From: Candidatus Devosia symbiotica
GTDB taxonomy: Bacteria; Pseudomonadota; Alphaproteobacteria; Rhizobiales; Devosiaceae
Length of the DNA stretch: 32,352 nt
Direction of reading: 5' to 3'
Assembly (NCBI GenBank): GCA_025050575.1
Contig: JALBVE010000018.1
Span: forward strand, 1 to 32,352
Of the stretch, positions 25,565-32,352 are shown in pieces. Every line of letters begins with the position of its first letter. The first letter of the stretch is position 1. The notes beneath the pieces were generated by a model that was not told where the DNA came from, made no database searches, and worked only from the letters and a program-made list of their open reading frames with translations. Both the position numbers and the translations under genes were made by a program.

Positions 25565-27493
25565 GCCAACAAGCCCTCGACACCATTGCTCAACACCGTC
25601 AATTCACCCAATGATCTGCGCGCCATGCCGCGCGAGAATCTGCGGCAATTGTCCGATGAACTACGCGCCGAGATGATTGATGCCGTATCGGTCACTGGCG
25701 GCCATCTCGGGGCCGGTCTTGGCGTGGTCGAATTGACGGTGGCGCTGCATGCCGTGTTTGACACCCCGCAGGACCGCATCATCTGGGATGTCGGCCACCA
25801 GGCTTACCCGCACAAGATCCTGACCGGTCGCCGCGACCGCATTCGTACCCTGCGTCAGAAGGATGGTCTGTCCGGCTTCACCCGCCGCACCGAGAGCCAG
25901 TACGATCCGTTTGGCGCGGGCCACTCCTCGACCTCGATTTCCGCCGGCCTGGGCATGGCGGTGGCCAGTCAACTGATGGACAAGCCGCGCAATGTGATTG
26001 CCGTTATCGGCGACGGAGCGATGTCGGCCGGTATGGCCTATGAAGCGATGAACAATGCCGGCGCTATGGATGCCCGATTGATTGTCGTACTCAATGACAA
26101 CGATATGTCTATCGCCCCGCCGACCGGCGCCATGAGTGCCTATCTGGCGCGTCTGGTATCAGGTCCGATTTATCGCAACGCCCGCGAAGCCGCCAAATCG
26201 CTGGTCAGCAAACTACCCCAGTTTCTGCACGAGCCAGCCCGCCGCACTGAAGAATTTGCTCGGTCCTTCTTCACTGGTGGCACGCTGTTTGAAGAACTCG
26301 GCTTTTACTATGTTGGCCCCATTGATGGTCACAATCTCGATCACCTGCTGCCTATTCTTGACAATGTGCGCGACGCCGCCGAAGGGCCGATTCTGGTTCA
26401 CGTCGTGACCAAGAAGGGCAAAGGCTATGGCCCTGCCGAGGATTCGGACGACAAATATCACGGCGTCTCCAAGTTCAACGTCATTACCGGTGCGCAGACC
26501 AAGACGCCCTCCAATGTGCCCTCTTACACCACTGTCTTCGCCGAAACTCTGATTCAGGAAGCGAATGACGATCCGCGCGTCGTGGCCGTTACCGCCGCCA
26601 TGCCGTCAGGCACGGGATTGGACAAATTCGCTGAAGTTCATCCCAGCCGCATTTTTGATGTCGGCATCGCCGAGCAGCATGCCGTCACTTTCGCGGCCGG
26701 TCTGGCCAGCGAAGGCATGCGCCCGTTCTGCGCCATCTACTCGACCTTTCTGCAGCGCGCCTATGACCAGGTCGTGCACGATGTGGCCATTCAGCACTTG
26801 CCGGTCCGCTTCGCCATTGACCGGGCCGGCTATGTTGGCGCCGATGGCCCTACCCATGCCGGCAATTACGACTCGGCCTATCTCGGTGCTATTCCTGGCA
26901 TCGTGCAGATGGCTGCCGCCGATGGGGCCGAATTGCGCCACATGGTGACGACGGCTACCCATTACGACAACGGCCCGATTGCCTTCCGCTACCCGCGTGG
27001 CGATGGTATGGGCGTGGATATGCCCGTCCGTGGCCAGATCCTGCCCATCGGCAGGGGTCGCATCGTCCGCCAGGGCGCGACAATTGCTATTCTCAGCTAT
27101 GGCACCCGTCTGGCCGAAATACTGGCTGCCGCCGATAAATTGGCTGCCCTAGGGCTTAATCCCACTATTGCCGACGCCCGTTTCATGAAGCCGCTCGATG
27201 AAGAACTGATTGTTAATCTGGTCAGTATGCACGATGTTCTATTGACGGCCGAGGAAGGCTCGATTGGCGGCTTTGGCAGCCACGTCGCCACCTTCCTGGC
27301 AAGCAATGGCTTGCTCGACGGCAAGTTGCGCTTTCGCCCGCTAATGATCCCAGATCGCTTTGTCGAACATGCCAGTCCGGCCGACATGTATGCCGATGCC
27401 GGTCTCGACCGCGCCGGCATCGTTGCCACAGCACTGGCCACACTGGGCTATGACGAAGCCGCCATGGTCGCTGCCCTGGGCAAAGTCCGCTAG
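25562..27493 (+). CDS. dxs: 1-deoxy-D-xylulose-5-phosphate synthase
   Basis: 643 residues, full length. Condenses pyruvate and glyceraldehyde 3-phosphate to DXP with thiamine diphosphate, the first step of the MEP isoprenoid pathway and a supply for thiamine and vitamin B6 routes. Motifs: [35 protein letters not shown], the ThDP motif [39 protein letters not shown], the transketolase pyrimidine-domain block [32 protein letters not shown] and the C-terminal [11 protein letters not shown]. The start is TTG. The stop is TAG, overlapping the end of the convergent Lrp pseudogene by 4 bases. No lesions; two Leu codons are CTA. Confidence 0.96.
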   Translation: MANKPSTPLLNTVNSPNDLRAMPRENLRQLSDELRAEMIDAVSVTGGHLGAGLGVVELTVALHAVFDTPQDRIIWDVGHQAYPHKILTGRRDRIRTLRQKDGLSGFTRRTESQYDPFGAGHSSTSISAGLGMAVASQLMDKPRNVIAVIGDGAMSAGMAYEAMNNAGAMDARLIVVLNDNDMSIAPPTGAMSAYLARLVSGPIYRNAREAAKSLVSKLPQFLHEPARRTEEFARSFFTGGTLFEELGFYYVGPIDGHNLDHLLPILDNVRDAAEGPILVHVVTKKGKGYGPAEDSDDKYHGVSKFNVITGAQTKTPSNVPSYTTVFAETLIQEANDDPRVVAVTAAMPSGTGLDKFAEVHPSRIFDVGIAEQHAVTFAAGLASEGMRPFCAIYSTFLQRAYDQVVHDVAIQHLPVRFAIDRAGYVGADGPTHAGNYDSAYLGAIPGIVQMAAADGAELRHMVTTATHYDNGPIAFRYPRGDGMGVDMPVRGQILPIGRGRIVRQGATIAILSYGTRLAEILAAADKLAALGLNPTIADARFMKPLDEELIVNLVSMHDVLLTAEEGSIGGFGSHVATFLASNGLLDGKLRFRPLMIPDRFVEHASPADMYADAGLDRAGIVATALATLGYDEAAMVAALGKVR

Positions 27494-27941
27494 ACGTAGC
27501 TGGTGGGCAAGCTCGAAGCCAGCTTGACGGTCTCCATCGATATATAGGCAAACATGTCGAACAGCTCGACGCGACCAACTAGCTGTTTGTAGATCACGTC
27601 ATATCGAAATTGCCGGTCAGTCGGTGCACTTCGACGATCTCTGGAATGGTACTGACTGCGGCATGGAACTGCTCCAGCCAGCCAGTCTCATGCCGCCCTG
27701 TCCGCACGATCACGAACATCGTCGTGGGCAGATTTAGACACTCGCGATCCAGCGCTGCCATAGTACGGGCAATATCGCCCTCCTTCCGCAGTCGCGTGAT
27801 CCGTCGCGAACACGCCGACGCTGACAGCGCCACGGCGGTCGCGATATCGCCCACGGGGGTTTCTGCGTTGGCCTGTAGCAGGTCCAGTATCTTGCGGTCG
27901 CGCTCATCCAGCATGCCCAACTTCTGCTTGATCGGTGGCAT
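27490..27941 (-). pseudogene. Lrp/AsnC family transcriptional regulator, decayed
   Basis: Starts at 27941 (MPPIKQKLG) or 27914 ([20 protein letters not shown]). Helix-turn-helix: [20 protein letters not shown]. The RAM effector domain begins with [20 protein letters not shown] and VHRLTGNFD. Directly after GNFD the frame breaks near 27600. About 16 residues of the domain are missing, and another frame gives [20 protein letters not shown], then [15 protein letters not shown], ending at TAG 27492-27490. The DNA-binding part is intact, but the effector domain is deleted and shifted. Lrp proteins act as octamers sensing amino acids, which fits the divergent racemase gene. Confidence 0.85.
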
Positions 27942-28623
27942 GAGTTGGGAATCCACGGCAGTCTATTATCGCCTGATCAATGAGGCCGTCCGCGCCCGGC
28001 TTGGTGGTCTATATTCTGCCGAAATCGCCCTGCGCTCGATCGATTTCACCAGTATTGTCGCCCTGCAAAAGGCCGAGCGATGGGATTAGGCCAGCGCTCT
28101 TCTTCGGCAACGCTAGCGCCGATCTTGCCCGGGCGGGCCCCGCCTGTGTGTTGATCTGCACCAATACCATGCATCTGCTGGCCGAGCCCGTCGCTCGCCT
28201 CAGCGGCGTGCCGCTCTATCGACATCATCGATGAGACCGCTAAGGCGCTGCGCGCCGATGGCCGTCGCCGGCCGCTGCTGCTGGCCACGCACTACACCAT
28301 GGAGCATGGTTTTTATGCTCAACGCATGGCGCGGCATGGCACTGAGGTTATTACCTCCGACTGTGATGATCGGGGCGCCGTCCATGACATCATCTTTGAT
28401 GAACTCTGCGAGGGCTAGATTCGCGACATTTCTCGCGCGCTATCATGCCCTCATCGAGGCCGCCCTCAGCCTTGGCGTGGATTCGGTGATCCTGGGTTGC
28501 ACCGAGATTTCCCTGCTGATCGACCCGGCCAATCTGCCCCTGCCAGGCTATGGCTCCACCGCCATCCATTCCGATGCTGCTGTCCGCTTCGCGCTGGAGG
28601 ACGTCCTGGTACAGGCTGCCTGA
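27913..28623 (+). pseudogene. Aspartate/glutamate racemase family protein, decayed
   Basis: ATG 27913 opens [40 protein letters not shown] and ALQKAERWD, then TAG 28087-28089. A slip gives GNASADLARAGPACVLICTN and TMHLLAEPVARLSGVPL (first catalytic Cys in CTNTMH). Another slip gives VPLIDIIDETAKALRADGRR and ATHYTMEHGFYAQRM, then DELCEG, TAG 28416-28418 (CTAG, Gln expected), IRDISRARYHALIEAALSLG and VDSVILGCTEISLLI (second catalytic Cys). It racemises aspartate, glutamate or a related amino acid without cofactor. Both catalytic cysteines survive on paper, but two stops and two frameshifts break the gene. The amidotransferase start follows one base after its TGA. Confidence 0.87.
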
Positions 28624-28624
28624 G

Positions 28625-29388
28625 ATGTGCCGCTTTCTAGGCTATCGAGGCGACCCCATCTTTCTCGATTCCATTCTGATCGAGCCTGCTTCTTCGTTGG
28701 TCAATCAATCCCTGCGGCTCGCGAGGTCAAGACCGTGATCAATGGCGATGGCTGCGGTGTGGGCTGGTATGGCGGTCGGTCAGAGCCAGGCATCTATCGT
28801 GGCACTTTGCCCGCTTGGTCGGACGCCAATCTGGCCTCGCGCTGTCATCAGGTCAGCGCCCCGATGTTTCTTGCTCACGTGCGCTCTGGCACCTCTGGCG
28901 AAGTCTCAATGGCCAATTACCATTCTTTCACTGTTGGGCGACATCTGTTCATGCACAATGGCCAGATCAGTAGCTATGATCGCATTCGCCGTAGCATCGA
29001 CGGCATGATCCCCGATACGCTCTATTCCCGCCGGCGCGGCAATGGCGATAGCGAAGTCATTTTCCTGGTCGCCCTCGGCAATGGGCTCAATACCGACCCA
29101 GTGGCCGCTATGGCCCAAACTCTCCGGCAACGCCTCAACGCTATGCAGGGCGCCGGCGTAGAGACGACGCTGCGCTTTGCCGCCATTCTAGCCGACAGCG
29201 ATAGCCTGCTCGCCTTCCGCTGATCCAGCGACGATCATCCGCCTAGCCTTTACTGGCGTGACCTTGGCCACGGCATTGCGATTGCCTCAGAACCATTTGG
29301 AGAAACGGGTGAAGCCTGGCGTGCCATTCCTACCGATACGGTCATGGCCGTCAACAGCCAGTCCAGCTTTTCGCATTTTGCGCTCTAG
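28625..29388 (+). pseudogene. Class II glutamine amidotransferase (YafJ/EgtC-like), decayed
   Basis: ATG 28625 gives MCRFLGYRGDPIFLDSILIE, with Cys2 as the N-terminal nucleophile. A one-base slip near 28725 leads to EVKTVINGDGCGVGWYGG, then MFLAHVRSGTSGEVSMANYH, SFTVGRHLFMHNGQISSYDR and GNGDSEVIFLVALGNGL. TGA at 29221-29223 (LLAFR-stop-SSDDHPPSLYWRD) is at a probable Trp. The frame then continues to HGIAIASEPFG and the natural TAG at 29388. Family members hydrolyse a gamma-glutamyl or glutamine amide. One frameshift and one stop indicate fairly recent loss. It was probably co-transcribed with the racemase. Confidence 0.87.
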
Positions 29389-29503
29389 TATTCTCCAGCT
29401 TAAGCTTTTGAACTGCATTGGTCTCAACAGGCTAACGGTTTGTCAAACATTTGAATTTGATGCTTTGATGGCTCCCTAGGCTCAACCAGTGCAGGCGTAT
29501 GTA

Positions 29504-29731
29504 ATGACCATCTCTGCGATCGCGTCAGGGACGCTCGGCATGCAGCGCGCCGCTGATCGCCTGGAAGCCGACGCCAGCCGCTTCGCCCGCTTCGGGACCG
29601 GCCTGGCCGATGTCGACCTGTTCACCGAAATGGTTGAGACCATGATGGCTCAAACCGACTTCAAGGCTTCTGCCACAGTCGTCCGCGCCGCTGACCGCAT
29701 GGCCAAGTCAGCCATCGATATCTTGGCTTGA
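29504..29731 (+). CDS. Small flagellar basal-body-rod-like protein
   Basis: 75 residues from ATG 29504; a GTG at 29489 is possible but adds nothing conserved. The sequence MTISAIASGTLGMQRAADRL, then DVDLFTEMVETMMAQTDFKA and ATVVRAADRMAKSAIDI, resembles the N- and C-terminal helices of rod proteins such as FlgC (SAxxGMxxxxxRL and VxxMVxMxxAxxxFxAN...). The central domain is missing. No other flagellar gene is in the window, so it is an orphan. It could be a domesticated rod-type helical protein or a relic of flagellar loss. The frame is intact and its codon use matches the neighbours. Confidence 0.6.
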   Translation: MTISAIASGTLGMQRAADRLEADASRFARFGTGLADVDLFTEMVETMMAQTDFKASATVVRAADRMAKSAIDILA

Positions 29732-29757
29732 ATCCATTCCGTGCCGACGCGGCGGGC

Positions 29758-29793
29758 AAAAAAATCTGCCCGACGGCCTTTCGGCATTCGGGC
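29758..29793 (-). terminator. Rho-independent terminator of gapR
   Basis: Read on the minus strand: GCCCGA, a two-base mismatch, GCC, tetraloop GAAA, GGC, mismatch, TCGGGC, then AGATTTTTTTG. The outer arms are at 29793-29788 and 29773-29768, and the T-run is at 29764-29758. It lies about 30 bases past the gapR stop. The inner GCC-GAAA-GGC makes a very stable hairpin. It also sits between convergent genes. Confidence 0.8.
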
Positions 29794-29823
29794 GGTTTAA
29801 AGCATCGTCAAATTCTGGGTGTC

Positions 29824-30084
29824 TCAGTCGTCCGACGGCGCCGCCACCATGCCCAGCGCGCGCATATAGAGCTCAAGTAGAGCTTCTTGCTCCATCCGCT
29901 CATTGGCATCCTGCTTGCGGATAGCCACGATCTTGCGCAGAATCTTGGTGTCGAAGCCGTTGCCCTTGGCCTCGGCATAGATTTCCTTGATGTCGGCAGC
30001 GATGGCTGCCTTTTCCTCTTCCATCCGCTCGATGCGCTCGATGAAGGCCCGGAGTTGGTCCTGGGCAACGCTGTCTTCAGCCAT
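29824..30084 (-). CDS. gapR: GapR nucleoid-associated protein (DUF2312)
   Basis: 86 residues from ATG 30084 ([20 protein letters not shown]), with a ribosome site AAGG about 8 bases upstream; a longer reading to 30159 has no conservation. The core [39 protein letters not shown] and [12 protein letters not shown] is the DUF2312/GapR signature. GapR in Caulobacter binds overtwisted AT-rich DNA ahead of replication and transcription and stimulates topoisomerases. The protein is nearly all helical with a coiled coil at about residues 10-45. Divergent from the DUF1036-pyk pair. The stop is TGA, followed by a strong terminator. Confidence 0.93.
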   Translation of the reverse strand: MAEDSVAQDQLRAFIERIERMEEEKAAIAADIKEIYAEAKGNGFDTKILRKIVAIRKQDANERMEQEALLELYMRALGMVAAPSDD

Positions 30085-30115
30085 GAGTCTTGACCTTTTT
30101 AGTATTAAGGCCTGC

Positions 30116-30143
30116 TTGAACCCTAGACTCACCCCCGGTTCAA
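30116..30143. promoter_or_regulatory. Inverted repeat upstream of gapR
   Basis: Perfect arms TTGAACC (30116-30122) and GGTTCAA (30137-30143), 14 bases apart, 32 bases before the gapR ATG. The centre-to-centre spacing is 21 bases, about two helical turns, which fits a dimeric regulator site or a leader hairpin. It could also be chance. Confidence 0.35.
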
Positions 30144-30259
30144 CCCCTTTGTGATCCAATTCATATCACGACGTCAGCACATATCCCTAATTCCGCCAAA
30201 TCAGGTCATTAGCCATTGACCAATCCTGTATCATGAGCTCAAAGAAGGCACATTTCCCG

Positions 30260-30823
30260 ATGATTTCCGGCTCGCTTTTGCAAACCATTCGTCTCGGCAC
30301 GACCCTGATCGGCGCAATGCTTGCCAGCTTGACGTTCTTCGCAACGCAAGCCAGGGCAGATCTGCGCGTCTGCAACGAGACATCCAATCTTGTTTCAGTG
30401 GCCCTGGGCTATCGCGCCGACCGCGGATGGATGAGCGAAGGCTGGTGGCAAGCCCTTCCGGGCGATTGCCGCGTGCTTTATCAGGGCGAACTGCAGCGTC
30501 GCTTCTTTTACATCTTCGCAGCAGATGATGTGGTGGGCGGCGCTTGGGACGGATCAGTATTCATGTGTACGCGCGATGAAACCTTCACCATATTTGGGGT
30601 TGAGGACTGTCTGGCCCGCGGCTATGAGCGCACCGGCTTCTTCGAAATCGATACCCAGAGCCGCTCCGACTGGACATTGCAATTGACCGAAACCGCCGCT
30701 AGCCCCGCAGTCGTGAGCTTTGACGGACGCGATGATCTTGAAGACTCCACTGTCCTTGTTGATCCTGCTGATGTGGATGCATCGCAGGACGACATAACGA
30801 CGCAAGAAACGGACACGCAATGA
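30260..30823 (+). CDS. DUF1036 domain-containing exported protein
   Basis: 187 residues from ATG 30260, with a GAAGG ribosome site 11 bases upstream; an ATG at 30233 would add nine residues. Signal peptide through ATQARA (about residue 33). The DUF1036 domain follows: LRVCNETSNLVSVALGYRAD, GWMSEGWWQALPGDCRVLYQ, FFYIFAADD, FMCTRDETFTIFGVEDCLAR and GYERTGFFEIDT. The paired cysteines probably form disulfides in the periplasm. An acidic, unconserved tail ends the protein. Its TGA overlaps the pyk ATG (ATGA), so the genes are coupled, as commonly seen in Hyphomicrobiales. Biochemical role unknown. Confidence 0.88.
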   Translation: MISGSLLQTIRLGTTLIGAMLASLTFFATQARADLRVCNETSNLVSVALGYRADRGWMSEGWWQALPGDCRVLYQGELQRRFFYIFAADDVVGGAWDGSVFMCTRDETFTIFGVEDCLARGYERTGFFEIDTQSRSDWTLQLTETAASPAVVSFDGRDDLEDSTVLVDPADVDASQDDITTQETDTQ

Positions 30824-32259
30824 GACGCATGAGACGCGCAAAGATTGTTGCCACTCTCGGGCCAGCCAGCCACGACGAAAAGATGATCGAGAAACTGGCC
30901 AAGGCCGGCGCGGACGTCTTCCGCATCAATATGAGCCATGCCAGCCATGAGGTGCTCCGCATCACGGTCGAACGCATTCGCAAAGTCGAGAAGCGCCTCA
31001 ATCACCCCTTGGGCATTCTGGTCGATCTGCAGGGCCCCAAACTGCGCGTCTGGAAATTTACCGAGGGTTCGGTCGAACTGGTCGCTGGCCAGAAATTCAC
31101 CCTCGACAGCCATGAAGACGACAACGGTAATGCCGAGCGCGTTTACCTGCCACACCCAGAAATCATCGAGAGCGTCTCGGTGGGTGATCGCCTGCTGCTC
31201 GACGATGGCAAGCTCTCGCTTCAGGCAATCAAGGTCGGCAATAGCGCCATTGAGACCGAGGTGATCTATGGCGGCAAGCTCAGCGACAAAAAGGGCGTCT
31301 CGCTCCCTGATACGCTGCTGCCGACCGGTGCGCTAACCGAAAAGGACCATGCCGATCTGCTAGCCGGTCTCGCCGCTGATGCCGACTGGATCGCCCTGAG
31401 CTTCGTGCAACGCCCCGAAGACATCATTGATGTGCGCAAGATCGTCCAAGGTCGGGCTGGCGTCATGGCCAAGATCGAAAAGCCCCAGGCAATCGAGTGG
31501 CTCGAGGAGATCATCAAGCTGTGCGACGCCATCATGGTGGCGCGTGGCGATCTGGGCGTCGAACTGCCACTCGAGCAGGTCCCTGGCCTGCAGAAGCGCA
31601 TGATCCGCATGGCGCGCCGCTATGGCAAGCCTGTGGTAGTGGCTACCCAGATGCTCGAATCCATGATCACGGCACCAGTTCCGACCCGCGCCGAAGTCTC
31701 GGACGTGTCAATTGCGGTATTCGAAGGCGCCGATGCCATCATGCTGTCAGCCGAGTCGGCCTCTGGCATGTATCCGGTTGAAGCTGTCGCCACCATGAAC
31801 AAAGTGGCCGTTGCTGTCGAAGGCGATGTCAACTATCGCGGCATTATCCGCGCCGCTCACACCGAGCCCGAGGCCACCGCTGCCGACGCCATCTCGGCTG
31901 CAACCCGTCAAGTTGCCGAAACCCTTGATCTGGCTGCCATCGTTACCTACACGGCGTCTGGCTCTACCGGCATCCGCGCTGCCCGCGAGCGGCCGTCTAA
32001 GCCCATTATCGTGCTCTCGCCCAACCAGCGCACGATCCGCCGGATGTCGGTGGTCTGGGGTGTGCATTGCGTCCAGACCGAAGATGCGGTCAGTCTGGAG
32101 GATATGGTCGATCGCGCTTGCGTTATTGCCTATCAGGAGGGCTTTGCTCGCCCAGGCGATCGTATCGCCATCACCGCCGGCATCCCCCTGGGCACACCTG
32201 GCGCCACCAATATGTTGCGCATTGCCTTCGTCAGACAGGACGGCGCTGGTTCCAGCTGA
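30820..32259 (+). CDS. pyk: Pyruvate kinase
   Basis: 479 residues, full length. Transfers phosphate from phosphoenolpyruvate to ADP, the last step of glycolysis. Motifs: RAKIVATLGPAS, FRINMSHASHE, DLQGPKLRVWKF, ALSFVQRPEDI, the catalytic-lysine motif MAKIEKPQAIEWLEEI, VARGDLGVELPLEQVPGLQK, VVVATQMLESMITAPVPTRA and EVSDVSIAVFEGADAIMLS, then the C-terminal alpha/beta domain (AIVTYTASGSTGIRAARERP). ATG 30820 overlaps the DUF1036 stop by 4 bases; an in-frame ATG three codons later is an alternative. Followed by a clear terminator. The stop is TGA. No lesions. Confidence 0.96.
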   Translation: MRRMRRAKIVATLGPASHDEKMIEKLAKAGADVFRINMSHASHEVLRITVERIRKVEKRLNHPLGILVDLQGPKLRVWKFTEGSVELVAGQKFTLDSHEDDNGNAERVYLPHPEIIESVSVGDRLLLDDGKLSLQAIKVGNSAIETEVIYGGKLSDKKGVSLPDTLLPTGALTEKDHADLLAGLAADADWIALSFVQRPEDIIDVRKIVQGRAGVMAKIEKPQAIEWLEEIIKLCDAIMVARGDLGVELPLEQVPGLQKRMIRMARRYGKPVVVATQMLESMITAPVPTRAEVSDVSIAVFEGADAIMLSAESASGMYPVEAVATMNKVAVAVEGDVNYRGIIRAAHTEPEATAADAISAATRQVAETLDLAAIVTYTASGSTGIRAARERPSKPIIVLSPNQRTIRRMSVVWGVHCVQTEDAVSLEDMVDRACVIAYQEGFARPGDRIAITAGIPLGTPGATNMLRIAFVRQDGAGSS

Positions 32260-32286
32260 TCCAGCCGTCTCACGGCCAAACACAGA

Positions 32287-32314
32287 AATCCGCGCGTTGT
32301 CGCGGGTTTTTCTT
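32287..32314 (+). terminator. Rho-independent terminator of pyk
   Basis: Stem CCGCG (32290-32294) and CGCGG (32301-32305), loop CGTTGT, flanked by AAA on the left and a T-rich run (GTTTTTCTTT) on the right. It lies about 30 bases past the pyk stop and ends the DUF1036-pyk transcript. Confidence 0.85.
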
Positions 32315-32352
32315 TATCCGTGCCCCTCTAGCGCTCCATCAGACTCTTGAAC

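Noticed and set aside
3338-28418. UAG reassigned to Trp or Gln (suppressor or alternative code)
   Set aside because: Intact genes end at TAG exactly where their families end (fabI, dxs, pdxH, xseB, the DnaJ-like gene). No intact core gene has an internal TAG, and the genes with internal TAG also carry frameshifts, TAA or TGA stops and deletions.
233-29388. All lesions being sequencing or basecalling errors at a methylated motif
   Set aside because: Errors should fall on all genes alike, but long core genes are clean while neighbouring accessory genes carry multiple lesions, including large deletions and lost start codons. It remains a reason to confirm with high-accuracy reads.
29753-29772. 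CGGGCA/TGCCCG hairpin as terminator of the rod-like gene
   Set aside because: No T-run follows on the plus strand. The overlapping longer hairpin with a proper T-run belongs to gapR on the minus strand.
31747-32283. 178-residue minus-strand ORF opposite pyk
   Set aside because: Composition-driven shadow of the pyruvate kinase C-terminal domain, with no family resemblance.

Overview
The window reads as a chromosome segment of an alphaproteobacterium of the order Hyphomicrobiales, most like Devosia. This rests on recognised families: GapR/DUF2312, TIGR02301, the DUF1036-pyruvate kinase pair, CbpA-like DnaJ, HDAC-XseB, DUF898-M48 and BioY, in GC-rich DNA with matching codon use. No search was run, so the genus is an inference. 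No rRNA, tRNA, CRISPR array, phage or complete mobile element was seen.

The segment is a mosaic of intact housekeeping genes and decayed accessory genes. Intact genes include fabI, a histidine phosphatase, aroC, tlyA, an SCO protein, xseB, an HDAC-like deacetylase, a DnaJ-like protein, pdxH, an L,D-transpeptidase, a DUF882 protein, dxs, gapR, a DUF1036 protein and pyk. Roughly half of the recognisable genes are broken by premature stops, frameshifts and deletions. The pattern suggests ongoing reduction in a recently host-associated or otherwise bottlenecked lineage.

Layout. 1-2310: decayed genes (unknown fragment, zinc alcohol dehydrogenase, small lipoprotein, unknown). 2390-3234: TIGR02301 protein and a Nudix hydrolase. 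3271-5608: decayed SRAP peptidase, hemerythrin-like remnant and GlcD-type FAD oxidase. 5712-8378: fabI, histidine phosphatase, aroC. 8420-11405 (minus): HDAC, xseB, SCO and tlyA in a tight run, then a PhnA-like protein. 11496-12466: decayed Sua5/TsaC. 12477-14187: divergent DnaJ-like gene and pdxH. 14261-21530: a decayed block (DUF898, M48 protease, DUF1499, metallo-beta-lactamase fold, bioY, spermidine-synthase-like, SDR, GMC oxidoreductase, IS256 transposase remnant). 21891-27493: L,D-transpeptidase, DUF882 protein, dxs. 27490-29388: decayed Lrp/AsnC regulator, Asp/Glu racemase and class II glutamine amidotransferase. 29504-32259: small flagellar-rod-like protein, gapR, DUF1036 protein, pyk and a terminator.

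The surviving genes cover fatty acid, aromatic, isoprenoid, vitamin B6, glycolytic, cell-wall and nucleoid functions. The lost ones cover redox side pathways, regulation, transport and envelope proteolysis. The most unusual signal is mutational: premature stops are mostly UAG, mostly within CTAG, where Trp (CTGG) or Gln (CCAG) is expected. I found no convincing new multi-gene system.
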